Positions 25,658 to 33,743 of a stretch of 34,167 nucleotides of DNA are shown here, one piece after another (position 1 is the first letter of the stretch; the number at the start of each line of letters is the position of its first letter). Source of the stretch: Actinomyces sp. ICM47 (GTDB taxonomy: Bacteria > Actinomycetota > Actinomycetes > Actinomycetales > Actinomycetaceae); contig NZ_ALCA01000106.1 of assembly GCF_000278725.1 (NCBI RefSeq), positions 1 through 34,167 on the forward strand, read 5' to 3'. The notes beneath the pieces are model-generated. The model was not told the DNA's origin. It did no database searches and saw only the letters and a list, made by a program, of their open reading frames with translations. A program made the position numbers and the translations under genes.

Positions 25658-25964
25658 CTGTGGCTCACTTGGTCGACAAAAGGGGTGGAGGTGAGGGTCG
25701 CGTCGCTGCTTCCCTCACCTGTCAATCATAAACCGATGGAGCTTAGTCGATAATTGATAATGTTTGACAGACAATCCTTCCAACAGGAGGTCACCACTTT
25801 TTTAGCTGATATAACAGCACATACCGACAGCCTTTAATTGTTCAACAGCACCTGACACCCCAGCATTTTACAAGGCTATATGGGGGACGTGGAGACGCAC
25901 TGTAATAAACTGACAAACTTTTATCCACGCCGATAATGGTGACCAGCACTGCAGCTGCAGACAG
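25658..25964 (-). promoter_or_regulatory. AT-rich upstream region of the subtilase/LRR gene
   Basis: About 300 nt without a gene, markedly AT-rich for this genome. It holds TGTTTGACA (25761-25769, plus strand), a motif also found upstream of the two paralogous surface genes. A defined -10/-35 pair could not be placed with confidence. Confidence 0.35.
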
Positions 25965-26000
25965 GTGTGCGCCCCCGGGTGGTGTCCCAGGGGCGCACAC
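25965..26000 (-). terminator. Hairpin terminator of the second subtilase gene
   Basis: Arms GTGTGCGCCCC (25965-25975) and GGGGCGCACAC (25990-26000), extended inside by GGG/CCC, located 32 nt after the stop. It is unrelated to the 166-nt 3' element found after the two LRR-containing genes. Confidence 0.7.
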
Positions 26001-26032
26001 TCGGGCGCTCACGCCCGCATCAATCACTCAGA

Positions 26033-29000
26033 TCAGCTCCACTGGCCCAAATCAGAGAAGAAGTACCACTTCCATCCGATCCAGACCCAGCCGGTAGCCA
26101 TCGCGCCCGAAGGCTGCAGGTAGTACCAGGAGTCGCCGATCTGCAGCCAGCCGGTGACCATCGCACCATCGGCCGGGTTCAGGTAGTACCAGGTGCCGCG
26201 GATCATCATCCAACCCGTGGCCATCGCACCACTACCCGGATCCAAGAAAAACCACGACGAGCCATCCTTGACCCAACCGGTTGTCATGACACCTTCGGGG
26301 CTCATGTAGAACCACGATGAGCCGAGGTGCAGCCAGCCGGTGGCCATTGCTCCGGTGGTCTCATCGAGGTAGAACCACGACATACCTTGCTTCACCCAGC
26401 CCACAGCCTGGGCGCCCGATGCCTGGTGATAGAACCACGATCCCTGATCCTTGACCCAACCGGTGCGCATGTAACCGAACTCGTCGAAGCGATAGACGGA
26501 TCCGCCAATCACAAGCGTGGAGTCCTTCGGAAAGGACCCATCGGCCTGGCGATACCACCAACCACGCGCGTCACTCATCCACTCGCCCTCCGCGGGAGCC
26601 GGATCCGGATTCGGAGCAGGGTCCGGGTTGGGTGCCGGGTCCGGATTCGGAGCAGGATCCGGTGCCGCCGAGCCATCCAGGTGCACGGCCTGCTGGGCCG
26701 GGTTCAGTCCCCAGTCCCACGCGACCAGGTATGAGGACACGGGGGCCTCGGCTTCGTTACCTTTCTCGGCCCACGCGCGATTCAGGTCCGTGACCGGAAC
26801 CTCGACGTGGTAGCGGTGCGTTCCGTCGGCCTGAACCTCACCGTCGCCTTCGAGGAGCTGGCGGTAGTACCAGGTGCCCTCCGCATCGGCACGCAGCTCG
26901 ACGCCGGCCAGCGGCGAGGAGTCGGCAACGTCGAAGGAGAGTGCGCGTGCCTCGCCCTCGCCCGCGACCGCCGCAGAAGAGATGACGGGCGCTCGGGTGT
27001 CGAGGGTGAAGTCGTAGCTCATCTGCTGAGTGGTGGACGAAGGTCCATCCGTGGCTGCCTCGAGGGTTAGCCTGTAGCGTCCGTCCGGCAGTTCCTTCCC
27101 GGCCTCGTCCAGCCCGTCGAAGATGGGATCGTCGCCGGTGAACTCGCCCGGCTTCGTGTACCCGGTTTCCAGGTCGTAGAGGGACTTGCGCACCCGGCTC
27201 AGCGTGTACGAGCGGACGGTGTCCCCGGCCTCGTTCGTGTAGGTGGCGTTCATCTGTGGGACGGCGCGCAGCATGCCCGTGCGTGGGGCGATGGTGTTGG
27301 GGGCTCCGGGGGCCTGCGACCGCGAGGCGATGAGCCGGGTCGGATCGACCGTGACGACCGCATTGTAGTCCTGCTTATCGGCCAGCGGGTTCAGGCCACC
27401 CAGCGGGATTTCGGTCTCGGTGTCCATCAGCGCGGAGCGGTAGACGTGCGCGGGATGTGTGTCCTCGTCGGACCACTTCTCGTCAAAGATCGCGGGCGCG
27501 CCCCACGCGCCGTAGAAGCCTACGTAGGGAACGGTCAGGTCGGGTGCCCCGTCGGTGCTCGTGAAGGTGACAGCGCCGTCGATGAAGGTCCCCTTGGGGG
27601 CTTTTTCGGCGGCGTACGAGGCGAACTCGGCTTCGGGGGTCACGGTGACGGTGACGGTGGCGCTGGAGGACGCGGGAACGGTCACGGAGTCGGAGGAGAA
27701 GGTCAGGGAAATACCCTGCCCCGCCCAGTTCTGCGAGTGTTCCAGGAACACGCCTTCTTCGATGACCTCGGACAAGGCCTGCCCACCGAGTGTGTAGGTG
27801 CGCGCCTCGGGCGCGAGGTTCGTCAGCTGCACCTGGAAGGTCCAGCCCTTCGTGCCGTCGCCCAGGTCGGCCTTGGGTCGCGAGGGGTCGGAGGCCCCGA
27901 TCACGGTCGGGTACACGGACGAGGTCGTGGCGGCGACCGCGTCAACCTGTCCTGCGCCGACCTTGCGCGGGGAGTAGAAGGTGCCGTCACCCAGCTCAAC
28001 GTCGATGAGCGGGTGGGCGGTCCCCATGAGGAAGTTCGTGACGACCGCATTCTTCTGCGCAGCGTCCATGCCGCTCAAGAGCGGGTCGGAGGCGATGCGC
28101 TCGCGCACGAGGGCGCTGATGCCCGCGACGTGCGGGGAGGCCATGGAGGTGCCCGACAAACTCGCGTACTCGCCGTTCAAGATCGCCGAGGTGATGTTGC
28201 CGCCGGGGGCCGCGACCTCGGGCTTGAGGCGCAGGTCGGGGGTGACGCCCCACGCGGAGAATTCGGAGGCGGTCGGGTTGCTCGAGGACAGGACGATGCC
28301 GGAGTGGGTGACAGTCAGGTAGACGTCTTCTCCCCCGGCGTCGCGTATCGAGTCATGGATCGCGTCGCTGTCCTTCTTCGTGATGGTCACCGTCGGCATC
28401 TCGCGGGTGGACTCCAGAATGGCCTGGTACGGCGCGCCCGCGTCATCGGTGTCGGCGATGATGAGGGCGGCGGGCGGCGGAGTGGCCTGCGTCAGGTAGC
28501 TGGCCTTGAGGTCGTCGGTCATCGGGATGTCGAGACGGGTATCCATGCCACCCTTGTCCTCGAGGACGATGGCGTCCGACAGGTCGTAGCGGTTTGTGCT
28601 CCAGTAGCGTTGCACCTCATCACTGCCTCCGGAGTGCTCATACACGATCCGGTAGGTCTTTTCGGGGATGTCGCGCAGGCTGGGCACCGGGTCGCCCTTG
28701 CCGTCGATGGCGATCCCGTAGGGGATCTTACGGTCGCCGAGCAGGACGTAGGGCGAGGTGTCCTGCGCGTCGACCGAGGCGACCGCCAGGGTGGATCGAT
28801 AGGAGGCCGGCTCGCCAAGAGTGCCCGTGTCGGGGTCGGAGGCAAAGGGCTTGTTCTGCCCGGAGTTGTTGCCGTACGCGGTGGAGAAGGCGTTGCCGGA
28901 CGCGGCGTTGACGGTGATGCCCGCGTCCACGAGCGCCTTATAGACGTCGGCGAAGATGGTCCCGGCCTCGCTGCTCATGCCGGAGTCGTCGCCCAGCGAG

Positions 29001-29911
29001 ATGTTGATGACGTCGGGCTTGATGACCAGGGCATCGTCGAGGGCGGCGAGCATGGCGGCATCGGACATGACGCCGTCGGCATCCTGGATGACCTTGGCGA
29101 CAATGATCTGCGCGTTCGGGGCGCTGCCGCGTACCTCGCCGCCGTTAGCGGCTGCGATGGCGGTGACGTGCGTGCCGTGGTTCAGGTCTTTTTCGGAAGC
29201 GGGGACGACGTCGGCATCGTTGTCGGCGTAGTCGTAGGCGAAGGGGATTTTGTCGCTGACCCACGTGCCCCCTGTGGCGTGGGGCAGGCTCGGCGCGAGT
29301 GCGGCGACGTCCGCCCGCGTCATGCGCAGGGAGGCGGCATCGAGGGCACCGGAGAAGGCGGGGTGGCTCGTGTCGAGGCCGGAGTCGATGACTTCGATGA
29401 CCTGGTGGTCGCCTTTTTGGGCGGCCTGGTTGGCGCGGGTCATTTCGAGCGCGGACGCGTTCTTCAGGACGGGCGCACCTGCGGGGGCAGCATCGTTCTC
29501 GGCCATGGGCGTGACGCTGCGCGCAACGGCGGCGGTCTTGACGCCCTCCGTGCGTTGGATAGCGGCGAGCGCGGCCGCGGGTGCCTTGATCGCGAAGCCC
29601 TGGAGCGCGTGGGTGTACTCACGCAACGTCGTGACGCTCGCGGAGGGGACAGCTTCGGCGACGGAGGCGGCGATCCGCTCCCGGGTCTGCGCGCGTTCAG
29701 CCCCGGCCTCGAGCTGGATGATGATCGTGGTTGGCTCGTCACTCGACGAGGCTGGGGCGGGGTTCGCGGGCTGCCCCGAGCTGGGAGGGGTGGGGCCGGA
29801 GCGGGGATGCGCTCCCCCGTCAGCTGCGAACGCAGCCGGAACGGCGAGTGTTGTCACGCCAAGGGCGCCGGCGACCACCAGGGCGAGTGCCGACGTTCTG
29901 CGGTGGGTCAT
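26033..29911 (-). CDS. Secreted subtilase (S8) with cell-wall-binding repeats
   Basis: A 1292-residue secreted protease. The signal peptide spans 1-30 (ending AAFAA) and a propeptide lies at about 58-135. The S8 domain has Asp176 (EVIDSG), His245 (NHGTHVT), Asn340 and Ser589 (SGTSMASPHVAG), all intact, with a PA-type insert between Asn and Ser. Fn3-like beta domains follow (about 680-1080), then a proline linker of tandem PDPAPN units (1084-1107) and about nine 20-residue cell-wall-binding repeats (1110-1292) of the pattern GWxxxGSWFYL...GAMATGW. There is no LPXTG or membrane anchor, so attachment would be non-covalent through the repeats. It closely resembles the N-terminal 1100 residues of the next gene downstream, including long near-identical DNA stretches, which shows recent duplication. 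The ATG at 29911 has AAGTGAG upstream. Confidence 0.94.
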   Translation of the reverse strand: MTHRRTSALALVVAGALGVTTLAVPAAFAADGGAHPRSGPTPPSSGQPANPAPASSSDEPTTIIIQLEAGAERAQTRERIAASVAEAVPSASVTTLREYTHALQGFAIKAPAAALAAIQRTEGVKTAAVARSVTPMAENDAAPAGAPVLKNASALEMTRANQAAQKGDHQVIEVIDSGLDTSHPAFSGALDAASLRMTRADVAALAPSLPHATGGTWVSDKIPFAYDYADNDADVVPASEKDLNHGTHVTAIAAANGGEVRGSAPNAQIIVAKVIQDADGVMSDAAMLAALDDALVIKPDVINISLGDDSGMSSEAGTIFADVYKALVDAGITVNAASGNAFSTAYGNNSGQNKPFASDPDTGTLGEPASYRSTLAVASVDAQDTSPYVLLGDRKIPYGIAIDGKGDPVPSLRDIPEKTYRIVYEHSGGSDEVQRYWSTNRYDLSDAIVLEDKGGMDTRLDIPMTDDLKASYLTQATPPPAALIIADTDDAGAPYQAILESTREMPTVTITKKDSDAIHDSIRDAGGEDVYLTVTHSGIVLSSSNPTASEFSAWGVTPDLRLKPEVAAPGGNITSAILNGEYASLSGTSMASPHVAGISALVRERIASDPLLSGMDAAQKNAVVTNFLMGTAHPLIDVELGDGTFYSPRKVGAGQVDAVAATTSSVYPTVIGASDPSRPKADLGDGTKGWTFQVQLTNLAPEARTYTLGGQALSEVIEEGVFLEHSQNWAGQGISLTFSSDSVTVPASSSATVTVTVTPEAEFASYAAEKAPKGTFIDGAVTFTSTDGAPDLTVPYVGFYGAWGAPAIFDEKWSDEDTHPAHVYRSALMDTETEIPLGGLNPLADKQDYNAVVTVDPTRLIASRSQAPGAPNTIAPRTGMLRAVPQMNATYTNEAGDTVRSYTLSRVRKSLYDLETGYTKPGEFTGDDPIFDGLDEAGKELPDGRYRLTLEAATDGPSSTTQQMSYDFTLDTRAPVISSAAVAGEGEARALSFDVADSSPLAGVELRADAEGTWYYRQLLEGDGEVQADGTHRYHVEVPVTDLNRAWAEKGNEAEAPVSSYLVAWDWGLNPAQQAVHLDGSAAPDPAPNPDPAPNPDPAPNPDPAPAEGEWMSDARGWWYRQADGSFPKDSTLVIGGSVYRFDEFGYMRTGWVKDQGSWFYHQASGAQAVGWVKQGMSWFYLDETTGAMATGWLHLGSSWFYMSPEGVMTTGWVKDGSSWFFLDPGSGAMATGWMMIRGTWYYLNPADGAMVTGWLQIGDSWYYLQPSGAMATGWVWIGWKWYFFSDLGQWS
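26591..26662 (-). repeat. Tandem PDPAPN-coding repeat
   Basis: In-frame tandem 18-nt units encode a PDPAPN linker between the last beta domain and the wall-binding repeats. Such repeats can change copy number by slippage. Confidence 0.75.
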
Positions 29912-30065
29912 CTGAGTCTCACTTCATTAACGACTGTGTTTGACAAGCTTGGCACTAAGAGCGCCTCCACAATTATGGGGAGCTTTTCCACGTGCGCAGT
30001 ATGCGTTGTCGGCAACCGAGACGCGGCTTGTCACGATCCTGTCGTCCTCCCACACCAAGCGCCTC
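29912..30065 (-). promoter_or_regulatory. Upstream region of the second subtilase gene
   Basis: No gene. TGTTTGACA (29937-29945, plus strand) lies 26 nt before the start, the same motif as upstream of the two paralogues. The promoter must lie between the gene and the 3' element of the gene upstream. Confidence 0.3.
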
Positions 30066-30231
30066 TCGAGCGCGCGCAGATACGCCGAGGGGCCGACCTT
30101 TCGGTCGACCCCTCGGCGTATCCCATCAACACAGTGCGAGTTCTCCCAGATGACTCCTCAAACGTAGCTCGTCGGCATATCCCGGACCCGTGTGGTCCGT
30201 GCCGTATTCCCATGCGATGACACCTACTGTA
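30066..30231 (-). repeat. Conserved 3' element, copy 2
   Basis: The counterpart of 20017-20182, located downstream of the BspA-like gene. Its hairpin has the GAAA loop on the minus strand and a complete ATACGCC/GGCGTAT base, but one C-A mismatch in the stem where copy 1 is paired. From the stop codon to the element there are about 60 nt, against about 120 nt in copy 1. Confidence 0.85.
30080..30121 (-). terminator. GAAA-capped hairpin downstream of the BspA-like gene
   Basis: Arms 30080-30098 and 30103-30121 pair over 19 positions with one mismatch. It is the homologue of the hairpin at 20031-20072 and lies about 175 nt after the stop. Confidence 0.6.
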
Positions 30232-30294
30232 GGTGCCGAGTCTGTGGAGACAGCCGGAGCGTCCTGTGAAAACGCTGGGATTATGCGCCGGATC

Positions 30295-33200
30295 CTAGTG
30301 AATCCACTTGCCACTGTCGGAGAACTGGTACCAGGTCCACCCGATCTGGATCCAGCCGGTGGCCATCGCACCGCTGGGGCGCAGGTAGTACCACCCGTCG
30401 TCACCGCGCAGCCAGCCTGTGGTCATGCGTCCGGTGTTGACGCTCAGGTGGTACCAGGTTCCACCGTCCTTGAGCCAGCCCTTGGCCATCGCGCCGCTTC
30501 CCGGCGTCAGGTAGTACCAACCGCCCTCGACATTCACCCAGCCGGTCTGCATGGCACCGGAGGAGTCGTGGTAGCGCCATGCGCCCTCGTCGTAGATCCA
30601 CCCCGTGCGCATGAAGCCATCCGAGCCGAATCGGTAGATCTTGCCGTCGATCATGATGGTTTGGCTCTTGACATACGTGCCGTTCGGATAGACGTAGCGC
30701 CAGCCGAAGAGCGTGCGGCTCCATTCTCCCGTCACGCGCGCGGGCGAGAGTTGAGCTTCCGTCGTCTGCTCGGCGCTCACGTGCGTGATGTCGCGCGTCT
30801 GAACGCGCAAGGACGGCGCGCCCTCGGTGGGCGTCCACGAGAATGCCAGGGTCGAGGCGTCCCCGTCACCCGCGTTCATTGCCGTCCAATCCTGGACGAG
30901 GGTCTCAGTCCCGTCCGCGCCGACCTGGGTGACGCGCAGCTCGCGGCCCTCGGGCACGCCACCGTTCACGGTGGCGGTGACACTCACCGACGCGTCCTTC
31001 CATGCGAGCGCGCCCCCGGCCTCGTCATTGGTAGCGTCGAGGCCCTTCAGCGTGAGCTGGGCGGGAGTGTAGACGTGCAGGTGGGACAGGTCGATGCCTT
31101 CCTTGACGAGTTCGGCCTTTGCGACCTCCCAGGCGGGCGATCCTTCGGCTGCTGCCACGTAGACCTGCGCGTCGGTCTTGTAGCCAGGCGAGGAGAAGGG
31201 GTCGAGTTGGAAGGAGGTGATGGTCGAGGGCAGGACGATGACCTTGGGACCCTTGCTGCGCACGTCCACCTTCGTCATACCTTCGCCGAAGAAAGCGCTC
31301 TCGATGCGGCCGTTGGAGGGTTCTCCGTCGGTGTAGTATTTGCCATTCACGCCGCCGCGCACGATGAGGTGGCGAGGTGCCAGGTTCTCGCGCGTGGGCA
31401 TGAAGAGTTCACGCACCTTCGATCCGAGGATGACGGTGTCTAGGCCGGTGTTCTGGATGCCGCGAACGACTTCGAGCGACTCGGGGAAGGTCATGTCTAC
31501 CAGGTTGGTGCACCCCTCGAAGGCCGAGTAGTCGATGGTCGTCAGCCCCTCGGGCAGGATGACCCGGGTAAGCGATCTGGCCCTGTCGAACGCTTGGTAC
31601 CCAATCGCAGTGGTCCCGGCGGGCACCTCGTACTCGTTGCCAGCTCGGGACGCCGGGTAAAGGATCAGGCTGGCCCCGTCCTTGGTGTAGAGGACGCCAT
31701 CTACCTCAGAGAACGAGGCATTAGCTGGGTTCACGGTCACGGTTGCCAAGGCGGTGTCGCCGCTGAGAGCACCGGAGCCAATGGATGACAGGCCCGCTCC
31801 CAGGTGCAGCTGCGTGAGAGAGGTGTTGCTCGCAAGAGACCACTGCCCGATGGACGTGACACTATCGGGCAGGGTCAGAGAGGTCAGGGCGGTCCCCATC
31901 AGGGCACTCCCGTCGAGCATCGTGAGCCTGCCGAGGTCCGGACGCAGGTTCACACTGGCCAGGCTGCGAGCGTATATGAAGGCACCGTCGGGCAGAGACG
32001 TGGCACCTCCAATATCGACGCTCGTCAGCTTCTCCGCGTACGCGAATGCCCAATACCCCGCACTCTCGAAGCCGTCGGGCAATGTCAGCGAGGTCAGGTG
32101 TGAATGCGTAAATGCCTGCGAGCCGATCGTCCGCAACGTAGAAGGCATCGTCACGGTAGCAACCTGTGCGTTCTCGAAAGCGGATTGTTCGATGGTGGTC
32201 GTCCCCTCGAGGACGGCGTAGCTCCCTCCAGGGTTTTTGGCCGTCGGGTACGCGATGAGGCTCGAGTGGTCCTTCGTGTACAAAACGCCCTCGTCACTGG
32301 TGTAGTTCGCGTTGTCCGGATCCACGTCGATGGTCGTCAGACTCGGCGTGTACTGGAAGTCCCCAACTAGGAGACCCGGGCCGATATTGGGTCCCAGGTG
32401 GAGCGTCTTCAGGCCCGCCATACCCTCGAAGGCACCGACGACCGTCTGCACAGAGCGAGGCAACGTCAGCGTCTCGATAGGGGTGTTGGAGAACGCTTCG
32501 TCGTAGATCGCTGTGAGCTGGGAGGGGTGGGCCGAGTCATCCTGGAAGGTAATTTCCTGCAGGTTGGTGCCTTTGAAGGCTTCGTAGTCGATGGTGCGCA
32601 CACTGGCGGGCACCCACACCTTGGTCAGCTGGGACGGGAAAGCACCGGAAGAGATGCCCGTGACACCCTCGGGGATTTCAACGTCCTGACTCTTTCCCTG
32701 GTACTGGACGAGGACGCCGTCATCGTCCGTGATGAAGTCGCCGCGAGGATCGGGCTGGACCGTCACGGGCACAGTCACCGTCTTAGTCACCCCTGCCTCG
32801 CTCGTGACGGTCGCGGTTAGCGTGCCGGTTCCCGCCTGCTCAGCGCCCTGAAAGTCGATCGACGATGCATCGTCGCGGCTATAGAACGCCCCAAGAGTGG
32901 TGGGGTCCATGCTCCAGGTGACTGCGCTTCCTTGGAGGGAGGGGGCGAGGAGCGCGTGCAGGTAGACCTGCCGGTTGAAGATGGCCGACACCTCGGGGAC
33001 GGACAGCTCCATGCCCACGTCCTCGGGGATCTCACGGACCTGAACCGTGGACGTGGAGGTCAGGCTCGAATCATCCTTGTCGGTCACGGTGATCGTCGCC
33101 TCACCGACACCGACCGCGCTGACGTGTCCTTCCTGGTCGACGGTAAGAACCGACTCATCCGAAGACTTCCAGACGATGATGCCGGGGTCGAAGTTTCCTG

Positions 33201-33432
33201 AATCGTAAGAGGCGTCGAAGATGACGTTCTGGCCCAGTGCCAGGTCGGTAGCAGTCGGCCACACGTCCAGCCTCGTCGTCGGCACACCGATACTGGGTGC
33301 TTCAACTGTTGCGGGCTGGAGAGCTCCGGTCACACCGGTGCCCGCGGCGGTGGCCGCAGGCACGCTCAGCGCGGTCAGGGCCAGGACGCCGGTCGTTGCC
33401 AGCGCGACCGCTGAAAATGTTCGATGGGACAT
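30295..33432 (-). CDS. BspA-like leucine-rich surface protein with BIG2 and cell-wall-binding repeats
   Basis: A 1045-residue secreted protein. The signal peptide MSHRTFSAVALATTGVLALT ends at AATAA (about residue 30). A BIG2 domain (about 53-132) includes WKSSDESVLTVDQEGHVSAV, and a second Ig-like domain follows (138-228). A long BspA/Treponema-type leucine-rich array (about 230-680) has units such as LTSLTLPDSVTSIG and TTIDYSAFEG. After it come a conserved RHLIVRGGV segment, another beta domain, and wall-binding repeats (901-1045) ending WTWYQFSDSGKW. There is no protease domain and no LPXTG. Proteins of this type mediate adhesion to host matrix or other bacteria in oral species; the role here is inferred. 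I chose the ATG at 33432, behind GCGAGG; a GTG two codons upstream overlaps the ribosome site. Its C-terminal architecture is shared with the 1783-residue subtilase. Confidence 0.92.
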   Translation of the reverse strand: MSHRTFSAVALATTGVLALTALSVPAATAAGTGVTGALQPATVEAPSIGVPTTRLDVWPTATDLALGQNVIFDASYDSGNFDPGIIVWKSSDESVLTVDQEGHVSAVGVGEATITVTDKDDSSLTSTSTVQVREIPEDVGMELSVPEVSAIFNRQVYLHALLAPSLQGSAVTWSMDPTTLGAFYSRDDASSIDFQGAEQAGTGTLTATVTSEAGVTKTVTVPVTVQPDPRGDFITDDDGVLVQYQGKSQDVEIPEGVTGISSGAFPSQLTKVWVPASVRTIDYEAFKGTNLQEITFQDDSAHPSQLTAIYDEAFSNTPIETLTLPRSVQTVVGAFEGMAGLKTLHLGPNIGPGLLVGDFQYTPSLTTIDVDPDNANYTSDEGVLYTKDHSSLIAYPTAKNPGGSYAVLEGTTTIEQSAFENAQVATVTMPSTLRTIGSQAFTHSHLTSLTLPDGFESAGYWAFAYAEKLTSVDIGGATSLPDGAFIYARSLASVNLRPDLGRLTMLDGSALMGTALTSLTLPDSVTSIGQWSLASNTSLTQLHLGAGLSSIGSGALSGDTALATVTVNPANASFSEVDGVLYTKDGASLILYPASRAGNEYEVPAGTTAIGYQAFDRARSLTRVILPEGLTTIDYSAFEGCTNLVDMTFPESLEVVRGIQNTGLDTVILGSKVRELFMPTRENLAPRHLIVRGGVNGKYYTDGEPSNGRIESAFFGEGMTKVDVRSKGPKVIVLPSTITSFQLDPFSSPGYKTDAQVYVAAAEGSPAWEVAKAELVKEGIDLSHLHVYTPAQLTLKGLDATNDEAGGALAWKDASVSVTATVNGGVPEGRELRVTQVGADGTETLVQDWTAMNAGDGDASTLAFSWTPTEGAPSLRVQTRDITHVSAEQTTEAQLSPARVTGEWSRTLFGWRYVYPNGTYVKSQTIMIDGKIYRFGSDGFMRTGWIYDEGAWRYHDSSGAMQTGWVNVEGGWYYLTPGSGAMAKGWLKDGGTWYHLSVNTGRMTTGWLRGDDGWYYLRPSGAMATGWIQIGWTWYQFSDSGKWIH

Positions 33433-33688
33433 GTACACCTCGCTTGGTTGAGAACTAGTGGAGGGGAACGCCCACTGCTATGTGGCGTAATCCATGCTCA
33501 AGCCTAGTATGTTGCCCCCTTGACAGATGCTCGTTTTGCCATATTTTCTCAGCATATGTCAAACATGTGACACGTTAGGTTATAGGCTTTTTCGCCCAAC
33601 TGTTCAGAATGCACATACGCACAACTAAGCCCACGAGAAAACACCGCTCGATACACGTGACACACTGAAGAACATGGGATGAAAGTAA
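33433..33688 (-). promoter_or_regulatory. Upstream region of the BspA-like gene
   Basis: No gene. An inverted repeat TGTCA-N6-TGACA (33557-33572, plus strand) resembles a CRP/FNR-type operator and includes the TGTCAAACA half shared with the other surface genes. It lies about 125 nt upstream of the start. A convincing -10/-35 pair was not found. Confidence 0.35.
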
Positions 33689-33730
33689 CGCGAGGGCGCA
33701 GCCAACCACTCGGTCGACCACGCCCTCGCG
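33689..33730 (-). terminator. Hairpin terminator of the partial surface-protein gene
   Basis: Arms CGCGAGGGCG (33689-33698) and CGCCCTCGCG (33721-33730) form a 10-bp stem with a 22-nt loop, just past the TAG stop on the minus strand. Confidence 0.65.
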
Positions 33731-33743
33731 CTAGGTCACTCGA

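Noticed and set aside
26033..26560. Regularly spaced repeats that could suggest a CRISPR array
   Set aside because: They are in-frame degenerate 60-nt units coding wall-binding repeats, not identical direct repeats with unique spacers.
27446..30220. A 924-codon open frame on the plus strand opposite the second subtilase gene
   Set aside because: It is an antisense shadow of GC-rich codons: no ribosome site, no recognizable domain, low-complexity Gly/Arg/Val composition, and the opposite strand encodes an intact protease.
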